NCBI GenBank assembly: GCA_030528765.1 | Contig: JAUMYD010000097.1 | Location: forward strand, 1 to 7,240 | Source of the DNA: Bacillota bacterium | GTDB taxonomy: Bacteria; Bacillota; Dehalobacteriia; UBA4068 | DNA: 7,240 nt | Reading direction: 5' to 3' | Part shown: in pieces, positions 1 to 6,091 of the stretch | How the letters are laid out: every line of letters begins with the position of its first letter | Numbering within the stretch: the stretch's first letter is position 1 | Made by a program: the position numbers and the translations under genes | Notes under the pieces: generated by a model | The model's database searches: none | What the model saw: the letters and a program-made list of their open reading frames with translations, nothing else | Told to the model about the DNA's origin: nothing

Positions 1-50
1 GCGGGGAAGAATAAGCGCCCCTGCCTTTCTCTCTGCTCTATTTACCAATA

Positions 51-56
51 AGGAGG
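51..56 (+). promoter_or_regulatory. Ribosome binding site of the YugP-like gene
   Basis: A perfect AGGAGG lies seven bases before the ATG at 64. A second in-frame ATG at 70 would have a 13-base spacing, so 64 is the preferred start. The 50 bases before it show no convincing promoter. They may contain the end of an upstream gene: one frame stops at 12-14 and another at 49-51, but too little is present to identify either. Confidence 0.85.
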
Positions 57-63
57 TAAACCC

Positions 64-756
64 ATGCCCATGTTTTATGGAATGGATCCCACCTGGATCC
101 TTTTGATTCCGGCCATTCTGCTTTCCCTCTATGCACAGATCAAAGTAAAAAATACCTACAATAAATTTGCCCGGGTAAGCACCCGGGCAGGGATCCCGGC
201 CCACCACATGGTCCGGCAGATGTTGGATATGAACGGCCTGCAGAATGTGACAGTCGTTCCTGTCGGTGGAAAATTAACGGACCACTATGACCCAAAGAAA
301 AAAGAGCTGCGTCTTTCTCAGGAAAACTACAACAGCAGCTCCGTGGCAGCGCTGGGTGTGGCTGCCCATGAATGCGGCCATGCCCTGCAGGATGCAGAGG
401 GCTATGCGCCCCTGCGTATCCGCAGCTCTCTGGTGCCCGTGGCCAATTTCGGCTCCAATTTCTCCTGGATCCTCATTCTCGCCGGTGTCCTTTTCAGCTT
501 TGATAAACTGATCTCGCTGGGGATCATCTTCTTCGCTGCAGCAGTTGTCTTCCAGCTGGTGACACTCCCTGTGGAATTCAATGCCTCCAGCCGGGCCATG
601 GCTGCACTGGAGGGCGCTTCCTTCCTGAACAGCCAGGAGCTGCCCCAGGCGAAAAAAGTGCTGAATGCGGCAGCGCTCACCTATGTGGCAGCAGCCTTCA
701 CCGCCATTCTGCAGCTGCTGCGTCTGATCCTGCTTTATGGGAGACGGGACAAATGA
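64..756 (+). CDS. yugP: YugP-like membrane zinc metallopeptidase
   Basis: This 230-residue protein is an intact member of the YugP/zinc-peptidase-2 family of membrane metalloproteases. The zinc motif HECGH is at residues 102-106 (H102 and H106 ligands, E103 catalytic base), and E171 in the PVEFNAS segment is the likely third ligand. Hydrophobic segments lie near residues 10-28, 133-165 (two segments) and 202-226. The protein is therefore an integral membrane enzyme, with the catalytic site in the loop between the first segment and the central pair. Length is normal for the family. The physiological substrate of YugP is not well established, and the sequence does not reveal it. Its stop codon overlaps the rsmB start, so the two are translationally coupled. 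In B. subtilis yugP sits elsewhere, so its placement here is a lineage trait. Family assignment is firm; function beyond proteolysis is inference. Confidence 0.93.
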   Translation: MPMFYGMDPTWILLIPAILLSLYAQIKVKNTYNKFARVSTRAGIPAHHMVRQMLDMNGLQNVTVVPVGGKLTDHYDPKKKELRLSQENYNSSSVAALGVAAHECGHALQDAEGYAPLRIRSSLVPVANFGSNFSWILILAGVLFSFDKLISLGIIFFAAAVVFQLVTLPVEFNASSRAMAALEGASFLNSQELPQAKKVLNAAALTYVAAAFTAILQLLRLILLYGRRDK

Positions 757-2126
757 TGCAAAAAGCCCTCTCCAGCCGGGAAATCGCTTTTCTGGCTCTG
801 CAGCAGGTGGAACAGGAGGCTGCCTACGCCAATCTGGCCCTGAAAAAGCTGCTGGATCAGGCCGGGCTTCCTGCTCAGGAAGCAAAGCTGGCCACAGAGA
901 TCGTCTATGGTGCCTCCCGCCTGCGCTATGCACTGGAGCACCTGCTCCGCGGGCTGCTGACCCGGCCTCTGGATCAGCTGCAGAAGGATGTCCGCATTAT
1001 TTTGGAGCTTAGCCTTTACCAGCTGCACTACCTTTCCCAGGAACCCTATGCTGTGGTAGATGAAGGGGTGAAGCTGGCAAAAAAATACTGCAATCCACCT
1101 TTGGCCAAGCTCACCAATGCTGTGCTTCGAAATTATCTGCGAAAGGCAGAGGCCCAGGGTAAGGCTGCCCTGCTGCCAGGAGAGGATGATCTTCGTGCCT
1201 GGCTGCGGATCAGCCAATCCTACCCGGCATGGCTGGTGGATTATTTGCTGGCCCACTTCGGGCCGGAGCAGGCAAAGCAATTCTGTCTGTCCGGAAACGA
1301 GCGTCCCGGTGTCTGGCTGCGCTGCAACACACTGCGCAACAGCCGGGAGGAGCTGCTGGAAACACTTTCTGCTGCCGGCTGCCGGGCACAGGCAGCAGGC
1401 TTCGCGCCGGAAACGATCCGGGTCACAGCAAATGCGGCCCCGGCCACGGAATATATCCGCCAGGGGCTCTGTCTGGCACAGGGCCCCGCTTCCCAGCTGG
1501 TGGCGCATGCACTCAGCCCCCGCCCGGGAAGCCGGGTGCTGGATCTGGCCGCCGCCCCCGGGGGGAAAACCAGCCACCTGGCAGAAAAAATGAAAAACAG
1601 CGGCGAGCTGCACGCCTTTGATCTGCACGAGCATAAGATCCCCCTGATCCGGGACAACTGCCGCCGCCTGGGCATCGATATCGTCCGGGCAGAGGCAGCA
1701 GATAGCTGCCTGCTGCCGGAAAGCTACCGGGAATGGGCAGATCATGTACTGCTGGATGCCCCCTGCTCCGGCCTGGGCGTACTGAATGCCCGGCCGGACA
1801 GCCGCTATCATAAGCAGGCACAGGATATTCCGGAGCTGGCAAAGCTCTCCTTCAAGCTGCTGGAAGCTGCCGGCAGCTACCTGAAACCCGGCGGCCTGCT
1901 CTGCTACTCCACCTGCACCATCACAGAAGAAGAAAACAGCGGCAATCTGCACCGCTTTTTGGAAAAACATAAGGAATTCCAGCCGGCTCCCATGGAGGGG
2001 ATCCTGGAGATGCTGCCCAGAAGCGAGGATCGGCAGGCTGCCCGAAAGGGAGAGCTGCAGCTGCTGCCCCAGGAGCAGGGCGCAGAAGGCTTTTTCATCT
2101 CCCTGCTGCGGAAGCGGCCTGATTGA
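753..2126 (+). CDS. rsmB: 16S rRNA (cytosine-967 C5)-methyltransferase RsmB
   Basis: RsmB transfers a methyl group from SAM to C5 of C967 (E. coli numbering) of 16S rRNA in the small subunit. The 457-residue product has the expected two-part build. Residues about 5-130 form a NusB-like all-helical RNA-binding domain, and residues about 160-455 form the Fmu-type methyltransferase. The SAM loop AAAPGGKT is at 266-273, motif IV DAPCSGLG at 335-342 (C338, needed for product release) and motif VI YSTCT at 385-389 (C388, the nucleophile that attacks the cytosine). Both cysteines are present, so the enzyme should be active. The ATG at 753 overlaps the preceding stop as ATGA, with GGGAG at 739-743 as ribosome binding site. 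The adjacent ATG at 756 is possible but worse spaced. Length fits the family. Confidence 0.97.
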   Translation: MMQKALSSREIAFLALQQVEQEAAYANLALKKLLDQAGLPAQEAKLATEIVYGASRLRYALEHLLRGLLTRPLDQLQKDVRIILELSLYQLHYLSQEPYAVVDEGVKLAKKYCNPPLAKLTNAVLRNYLRKAEAQGKAALLPGEDDLRAWLRISQSYPAWLVDYLLAHFGPEQAKQFCLSGNERPGVWLRCNTLRNSREELLETLSAAGCRAQAAGFAPETIRVTANAAPATEYIRQGLCLAQGPASQLVAHALSPRPGSRVLDLAAAPGGKTSHLAEKMKNSGELHAFDLHEHKIPLIRDNCRRLGIDIVRAEAADSCLLPESYREWADHVLLDAPCSGLGVLNARPDSRYHKQAQDIPELAKLSFKLLEAAGSYLKPGGLLCYSTCTITEEENSGNLHRFLEKHKEFQPAPMEGILEMLPRSEDRQAARKGELQLLPQEQGAEGFFISLLRKRPD

Positions 2127-2130
2127 ACAG

Positions 2131-2247
2131 GCAGAGCCTTTCCCCTGCCGGAAGATCACTTCAGACAAGCCGGATAAAACCCTGGGGATGCGCATATTTT
2201 ATAAAAGCTTTATCATGCAAAAGCATGGATCTCAGAAAAGGCTCTGC
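2131..2247 (+). repeat. Inverted repeat bracketing most of the rsmB-rlmN gap
   Basis: GCAGAGCCTTT at 2131-2141 is the exact reverse complement of AAAGGCTCTGC at 2237-2247, giving an 11-base perfect stem around a 95-base loop. The left arm begins five bases after the rsmB stop. The loop contains a smaller hairpin, CATGC at 2214-2218 and GCATG at 2223-2227 with an AAAA loop, and an AT-rich stretch around 2194-2216. The whole 153-base gap (2127-2279) has no convincing gene. It could be an mRNA leader structure or a small palindromic element; no target-site duplication is evident at its ends. Confidence 0.6.
2137..2151 (+). repeat. 15-base repeat, copy 1 (after rsmB)
   Basis: CCTTTCCCCTGCCGG occurs here, starting ten bases after the rsmB stop, and again exactly at 4144-4158, starting 13 bases after the phosphatase stop. 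This copy overlaps the left arm of the 2131-2247 inverted repeat and lacks the palindromic partner that follows the second copy. The shared sequence is directly visible; its role is unknown. Confidence 0.6.
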
Positions 2248-2257
2248 AAAAAGAGCC
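2240..2257 (+). promoter_or_regulatory. Hairpin in the rlmN leader competing with the long-range stem
   Basis: GGCTCT at 2240-2245 pairs perfectly with AGAGCC at 2252-2257 around a six-base loop (GCAAAA). It ends nine bases before the AAGGA ribosome binding site of rlmN at 2266-2270. The same GGCTCT is part of the right arm of the 11-base stem with 2131-2141, so the two structures cannot form together. No T-tract follows, so it is not a classical intrinsic terminator. A regulatory role is inference. Confidence 0.4.
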
Positions 2258-2279
2258 GCATCAATAAGGATCATATTCT

Positions 2280-3371
2280 ATGGAAAAACCTACGGAAACA
2301 CTCCAAAAAAAACCGGATCTGCGCAGCATGCTGCCGGCAGAGCTGCAGGCTTATGTGAAAAGTCTGGGGCAGCCTGCCTACCGGGCAAAGCAGCTCTTCC
2401 GTCAGCTGCAGAAGCACGGTGCCCAGGATTTTGCGCATATGAGCGACCTGCCCCTGGCCTTCCGCCATTATCTGGGAGAAACCGCCAGGCTCAGCTCACC
2501 GAAGGAACTGAGGCGGCAGATCTCCTCCTCCGGGGATACGGCCAAGCTCCTGCTGGAACTGGAGGACGGCGTGCTGATCGAAATGGCACTGATGCTCTAC
2601 CGCCGGGAAAAAGCCCGGGACCGGGCCACTGTCTGTGTCAGCTCCCAGAGCGGCTGCGCCATGGATTGCCAGTTCTGCGCCACCGGCCTCTGCCGGGATT
2701 TCCGCAATCTCAGCGCCGGGGAGATCGTTGCCCAGGTGCAGGCTGCGGACCGCCTGGCACGGGAGCTGGGCTATGAAGGCGTGACCAACATCGTCTATAT
2801 GGGCATGGGGGAGCCCTTGGCCAATATCGAGCAGGTACACCGCTCCATTCAGCTCCTCAATGACCAGGAAGGCATGGAGATCGGCGCCCGGCGCATCACC
2901 GTTTCCACCTGTGGCCTGGTGCCGCAGATCTACAAAATGATCGAATGGGATCTACAGGTCTCTCTGGCCGTTTCCCTGCACTGCGCGGATCAGAAGCGCC
3001 GGGAAAAGCTCATGCCTGTGGCGGCCCGCTACCCTCTGGAAGAGCTGATCCGGGCCTGCCGGGATTTCCGGGATCGCACCGGACGAAGAGTCACCTGTGA
3101 GTACGCCATGTTTGCCGGACTCAACGACAGCCCGGAGGACGCACACCTGCTGGGGCGATTGTTGACAGGATGTGATATTCTTGTTAATATTATCCCAGCT
3201 AACCCCGTCCCGGAACGCGGTGTGCAGCCAAGCCCGGCCCAAGTGATCGAAAACTTCCGCAGGATCGTGGAGGAGGAGTATCATGTGGCCAGCCAGCTCC
3301 GGGAGCGCAGAGGTGCTGATATCCAGGCAGCCTGCGGCCAGCTGCGCCGGGGCGAAAACAGTAAAAAATAG
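2280..3371 (+). CDS. rlmN: Dual-specificity 23S rRNA/tRNA (adenine-C2)-methyltransferase RlmN
   Basis: RlmN is a radical-SAM enzyme that methylates C2 of A2503 in 23S rRNA and of A37 in some tRNAs, by a ping-pong mechanism using a methylated cysteine. The 363-residue product is complete. C126, C130 and C133 form the CxxxCxxC motif that binds the 4Fe-4S cluster. C119, seven residues before it, matches the resolving cysteine (C118 in E. coli), and C352 near the C-terminus matches the methyl-carrying cysteine (C355). The GMGEP SAM-binding motif lies near residue 180, and the N-terminal 100 residues form the accessory RNA-binding domain. The start is backed by AAGGA at 2266-2270, nine bases upstream. 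The gene follows a 153-base leader rather than overlapping rsmB. Its 3' part contains an AT-rich patch that resembles a promoter (see 3162-3190). Confidence 0.97.
   Translation: MEKPTETLQKKPDLRSMLPAELQAYVKSLGQPAYRAKQLFRQLQKHGAQDFAHMSDLPLAFRHYLGETARLSSPKELRRQISSSGDTAKLLLELEDGVLIEMALMLYRREKARDRATVCVSSQSGCAMDCQFCATGLCRDFRNLSAGEIVAQVQAADRLARELGYEGVTNIVYMGMGEPLANIEQVHRSIQLLNDQEGMEIGARRITVSTCGLVPQIYKMIEWDLQVSLAVSLHCADQKRREKLMPVAARYPLEELIRACRDFRDRTGRRVTCEYAMFAGLNDSPEDAHLLGRLLTGCDILVNIIPANPVPERGVQPSPAQVIENFRRIVEEEYHVASQLRERRGADIQAACGQLRRGENSKK
3162..3190 (+). promoter_or_regulatory. Candidate sigma-A promoter inside rlmN, upstream of the phosphatase-kinase genes
   Basis: A perfect -35 hexamer TTGACA at 3162-3167 is followed after exactly 17 bases by TAATAT at 3185-3190, a four-of-six match to TATAAT. 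A better -10 hexamer, TATTAT at 3188-3193, is spaced 20 bases away. The site lies in an AT-rich patch with T-ending codons (ATT CTT GTT AAT ATT) that stands out from the GC-rich codons around it. Transcription would start near 3197, leaving a leader of about 220 bases before the phosphatase GTG. The match is seen directly; promoter activity is inferred. Confidence 0.45.
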
Positions 3372-3386
3372 CGCAAAAGCTGCGCT
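3370..3386 (+). other. Small hairpin overlapping the rlmN stop codon
   Basis: AGCGCA at 3370-3375 pairs with TGCGCT at 3381-3386 around a five-base loop. It includes the last two bases of the rlmN TAG. The bases that follow are not a T-run, so a rho-independent terminator is unlikely. It may affect mRNA processing or coupling to the phosphatase start 34 bases further on. Confidence 0.35.
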
Positions 3387-3405
3387 GAATCTATCCGGAA
3401 GTGCC

Positions 3406-3413
3406 AGGGAGGT
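3406..3413 (+). promoter_or_regulatory. Ribosome binding site fixing the GTG start of the phosphatase
   Basis: AGGGAGGT ends seven to eight bases before a GTG at 3420. The residues that follow (KAEYLSHVG, then RANNED) are the usual PP2C N-terminus, and the next in-frame ATG would delete catalytic residues. The GTG start is therefore well supported. Confidence 0.85.
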
Positions 3414-3419
3414 ACTATC

Positions 3420-4130
3420 GTGAAAGCAGAATATCTCTCCCATGTAGGAGCGGTACGAGCAAATAATGAGGATGCCGTATATTGCGACAGCAAAAACGGC
3501 GTATTTATCGTGGCTGACGGCGTGGGCGGCAAGGAAGCGGGGGAGATCGCTTCTGCCACCGCAGTGCGCATCGTGGCAGAGGCCACCTGGGCCTCTCAGC
3601 CCGAAGATGAACCCGCAGTGCTGCTGCGGGAAGCCTTTTACCGGGCAAATGACCTGCTGCACCGAAAGGGCCATGAGGCCGGACGGGATGGCATGGGGAC
3701 CACGCTCACTGCAGCCATCTGCAGCGAGGAGAAAATCACTATTGTCCATGTGGGGGACAGCCGGGCTTACCTGCTCCGCGGGGAGGAGATCACCCAGCTG
3801 ACAGAGGATCATACCCTGGTGGCCCATCTTGTCCGGGATGGCAAGATCAGCCCGGAGGAGGCGGTGGATCATCCCCGGAAAAACATCCTCATCCGCGCCA
3901 TCGGGCAGGAGGCTCTGGTGGAGGTCAATACCGTGGAAAGCCCCTGGGAAAAAGGGGATTACCTGCTGCTTTGCAGTGACGGACTTTATAATCTCATCTC
4001 CGAGCAGGAAATGCTGGAGCTGACCATGCGCAGCACCCTGCTGAGCACCGCAGTTCAATATATGGCTGAAACCGCCTATAAGCGTGGCGGCTATGATAAT
4101 ATCTCTGTGATCCTGGTAGCCCATGACTGA
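3420..4130 (+). CDS. prpC: PP2C-family Ser/Thr protein phosphatase (Stp/PrpC)
   Basis: This cytoplasmic metal-dependent phosphatase removes phosphate from Ser/Thr residues and opposes the PASTA kinase encoded next. The 236-residue product carries the PP2C motif set: R13 with N16-E17-D18, D33 in VADGVGG (31-37), GMGTTL at 91-96, GDSR at 112-115, D187 in SDGL and D226-N227 in GGYDNIS. The acidic residues D18, D33, D187 and D226 are the expected Mn/Mg ligands. The protein ends six residues after the final strand SVILV begins to close (VAHD), slightly shorter than the about 250 residues usual for PrpC, but no core element is missing. A degenerate copy of the DNA encoding SVILV lies in the gap just downstream (4176-4192). 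The gene starts 48 bases after rlmN and could be served both by read-through and by the internal rlmN promoter candidate. Confidence 0.96.
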   Translation: MKAEYLSHVGAVRANNEDAVYCDSKNGVFIVADGVGGKEAGEIASATAVRIVAEATWASQPEDEPAVLLREAFYRANDLLHRKGHEAGRDGMGTTLTAAICSEEKITIVHVGDSRAYLLRGEEITQLTEDHTLVAHLVRDGKISPEEAVDHPRKNILIRAIGQEALVEVNTVESPWEKGDYLLLCSDGLYNLISEQEMLELTMRSTLLSTAVQYMAETAYKRGGYDNISVILVAHD

Positions 4131-4192
4131 GTGGCTGCCCTGCCCTTTCCCCTGCCGGCAGGCGGGAAAGGAAAGCTCTGTGATACTGGTGG
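4103..4192 (+). repeat. Imperfect direct repeat of the phosphatase 3' end, 73 bases apart
   Basis: CTCTGTGATCCTGGTAG at 4103-4119 (inside the phosphatase, encoding SVILV) matches CTCTGTGATACTGGTGG at 4176-4192 in the downstream gap at 15 of 17 bases. The second copy would again read SVILV, but in the +1 frame relative to the phosphatase. The segment between the copies holds the phosphatase stop codon and the strong palindrome at 4144-4171. This looks like a local duplication or an insertion near the gene end; chance similarity cannot be excluded. Confidence 0.5.
4144..4171 (+). repeat. Strong palindrome in the phosphatase-kinase gap, with 15-base repeat copy 2
   Basis: CCTTTCCC at 4144-4151 pairs perfectly with GGGAAAGG at 4164-4171. 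Inside it, CTG at 4152-4154 pairs with CAG at 4159-4161 around CCGG, leaving a two-base bulge. The first 15 bases repeat the sequence after rsmB (2137-2151). There is no T-tract downstream, so it is a poor intrinsic terminator, but it could act as an RNA processing site or a 3'-end stabiliser that sets the phosphatase-to-kinase ratio. The rest of the 101-base gap contains only the kinase ribosome binding site GGGAG at 4221-4225. Confidence 0.6.
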
Positions 4193-4231
4193 AGCAGGCA
4201 AAAGGTTCTGTCCAGCGAAAGGGAGAAAGCA

Positions 4232-6091
4232 ATGATCGGCAAAGTTTTTAATAACAGATACCAAATTATAGAAAAGCTGGGAGCCGGTGGTACAGCCGTC
4301 GTCTTTCGGGCCCAGGATATGCTGCTGAACCGCATGGTGACCGTGAAGATCCTGCGGGAGGAGTACGCCAGCAACAATGAATTCGTGCGCCGCTTCCGCC
4401 ACGAAGCGCAGGCTGTTGCCAGCCTGAGCCACAACAATATCGTCTCCATCTACGATGTGGGCTTTGAGGAAAATATGCACTACATCGTCATGGAATTCGT
4501 GGAAGGGGAATCCCTGAAGGAATATATCAAGCGCAAGGGCGCCCTGAAGCTGAATGAGGCCTGCAACATCATCTCTCAGCTGCTTTCCGGCCTGCAGCAC
4601 GCCCATGAGCATGGCATCATTCACCGGGATATCAAGCCGCACAACATCCTTCTGGGGAAGGATGGCCGGGCAAAGGTGACGGATTTCGGCATCGCCGTGG
4701 GCATGAGTGATGTGACCATGACCTATAATTCCTCCAGCCGCATCATGGGCTCCGTTCACTACATATCCCCTGAGCAGGTGCAGGGAAAGGCAGTCACGGA
4801 AAAATCCGATATCTACTCTGCCGGTGTGGTCTTTTATGAAATGCTCACCGGCCAGCTGCCCTATGTGGGCGAAACTCCCATTTCCATCGCCATGCAGCAT
4901 GTGCAGGGTGAGCTGACCCTGCCGCATCAGGGAAACTTCAACGTGCCCATGGCCATCTCCTATGTGGTGATGCGGGCCATGAGAAAGAATCCGGATATGC
5001 GCTACACCAGCGCCCGGGAAATGGCAGAAGCCGTTCGGTCTGCCTATGAAGGCTGCATGTCCCCGGAGGAGGAGGCCCTGTTCAGCGGGCCCAGCCACAG
5101 CAAAAAGAAGGAACAGCAACAGAAAAGCAAAAAGCCCTTCCCCCTGAACCGGGTGATATTCCTGACACTGGGTATCGTGCTGCTGATCTGTGTGGTGCTC
5201 CTGGCCAGCCGCTTTTTGAACCAGCGCGCAGAAGAGGATAACGACAGGACCATCGTCCCCGATGTGGTGAACATGACACAGCAGCAGGCTGAGGAAGAGA
5301 TCCGGGAATGGGATCTGGTCCCCAGCATCCTCCTGCGGGCCAGCAGCGATGAGCAGGCCGGCTATGTGCTGAGCCAGAGCCCCAGTGCGGAGCAGGAGAT
5401 CAGCAAGGGCCGTACCGTGGAGCTGGTGGTGGGCAGCGGGATCGCCCCACTGACCATGCCGGATCTGATGGATGCCACGCAGCGCATGGCTGAGCTGAAA
5501 CTGAACGATATGGGCCTGCAATTCCGCATTCTGGAAGAGCACAGCGAGGATATCCCCAAGGGCACCGTTATGGATCAATACCCCATGCCGAATGATGAAG
5601 TTCGTCCTGACAGCACGGTAGAGATCGTGGTCAGCCTGGGGCCGGAGCGTTCTCCCGTCAGCATGCCCAATCTGCTCGGCATCCCTCTGGAGGATGCACA
5701 GGCCACCCTGGAAGAATACCAGCTGGTCCTGGGCAGCGTCAACAAGGCCGGCAGCATGCAGTATCCGGCGAATTATGTCATTGCCCAGAGCATCCCGGCT
5801 GAGACACAAACGGAAACCGGCAGCAGCGTCAGCCTGACCATCAGCGAGGGGCCGGGCCCGGCTGCGGCCGTTTCCACCACCTTCAGCTATTTTGTCCCGA
5901 TCCTCAGCTCCAAACCCTCTGCAGAACGCTCTGTTCAGGCAACGCTGACGGACAGCACCGGCAGCCATGTGGTTTATAACCAGATGGCGCCCGGCGGCAG
6001 CACCATTACCATTCCCATGAGCATCAGCGGGCCGGCTATCCTCAGCATCACCGTGGATGGTGCGCAGGCCCACACAGAGGTATACGACTGA
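4232..6091 (+). CDS. prkC: Membrane PASTA-domain Ser/Thr protein kinase (PrkC/Stk)
   Basis: This 619-residue sensor kinase couples cell-wall state to phosphorylation of cytoplasmic proteins. The kinase domain spans about residues 10-270: glycine loop G17-A-G-G20, ATP lysine K39 (in VTVK rather than the usual VAVK), HRDIKPHN at 131-138 with catalytic D133, and DFG at 151-153. The activation segment contains T162 and T164 in SDVTMT, likely autophosphorylation sites, and GSVHYISPEQ at 173-182. A basic linker (about 290-305) precedes one membrane helix at 308-326. Outside the cell follow three PASTA repeats at about 341-403, 409-471 and 478-540, then a 79-residue beta-rich tail (541-619) that may be an Ig-like cap as described for Stk/PrkC of staphylococci and bacilli. 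PASTA repeats of this family bind muropeptides or lipid II. The start has GGGAG six bases upstream. The stop overlaps rsgA by one base. Confidence 0.97.
   Translation: MIGKVFNNRYQIIEKLGAGGTAVVFRAQDMLLNRMVTVKILREEYASNNEFVRRFRHEAQAVASLSHNNIVSIYDVGFEENMHYIVMEFVEGESLKEYIKRKGALKLNEACNIISQLLSGLQHAHEHGIIHRDIKPHNILLGKDGRAKVTDFGIAVGMSDVTMTYNSSSRIMGSVHYISPEQVQGKAVTEKSDIYSAGVVFYEMLTGQLPYVGETPISIAMQHVQGELTLPHQGNFNVPMAISYVVMRAMRKNPDMRYTSAREMAEAVRSAYEGCMSPEEEALFSGPSHSKKKEQQQKSKKPFPLNRVIFLTLGIVLLICVVLLASRFLNQRAEEDNDRTIVPDVVNMTQQQAEEEIREWDLVPSILLRASSDEQAGYVLSQSPSAEQEISKGRTVELVVGSGIAPLTMPDLMDATQRMAELKLNDMGLQFRILEEHSEDIPKGTVMDQYPMPNDEVRPDSTVEIVVSLGPERSPVSMPNLLGIPLEDAQATLEEYQLVLGSVNKAGSMQYPANYVIAQSIPAETQTETGSSVSLTISEGPGPAAAVSTTFSYFVPILSSKPSAERSVQATLTDSTGSHVVYNQMAPGGSTITIPMSISGPAILSITVDGAQAHTEVYD

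Noticed and set aside
3..30. GGGG/CCCC pairing followed by CTTTCTCTC as a terminator before yugP
   Set aside because: Only a four-base stem with a long loop and no real T-run.
1..51. Possible 3' end of an upstream gene (one frame stops at 12-14, another at 49-51)
   Set aside because: Too few codons to identify or to choose between frames. In related operons fmt or a small hypothetical gene would be expected, but the sequence does not show it.
735..2195. A 486-codon open frame on the minus strand across rsmB
   Set aside because: It is exactly codon-aligned with rsmB. Such a frame stays open whenever the sense gene avoids TTA, CTA and TCA, as this GC-rich gene does. The product is Cys/Gln-rich with no recognisable domain, and rsmB is certain.
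2160..2216. Promoter for rlmN in the AT-rich part of the gap (TATAAA at 2200, TATCAT at 2211)
   Set aside because: Acceptable -10 hexamers exist, but no -35-like hexamer sits 16-18 bases upstream of either.
4182..4187. Extended -10 element (TGTGATACT) before the kinase
   Set aside because: Weak -10 match with no -35 partner, and it falls within the degenerate copy of the phosphatase end.
2952..4232. A 426-codon minus-strand open frame across rlmN and the phosphatase
   Set aside because: Same codon-aligned shadow. It crosses two certain genes that happen to share a frame, and carries no motif.
4123..4251. A 42-codon + strand frame (ATG inside the end of prpC, ending inside prkC) that spans the whole gap
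   Set aside because: No ribosome binding site precedes its ATG and its composition is not protein-like apart from the SVILV remnant. It is better read as a trace of the duplication at 4103-4192 than as a gene.
4091..6073. A 660-codon open frame on the minus strand across the kinase
   Set aside because: Also codon-aligned with the sense gene and explained by absence of TTA, CTA and TCA codons. His-rich, low-complexity composition mirrors the sense codon usage.
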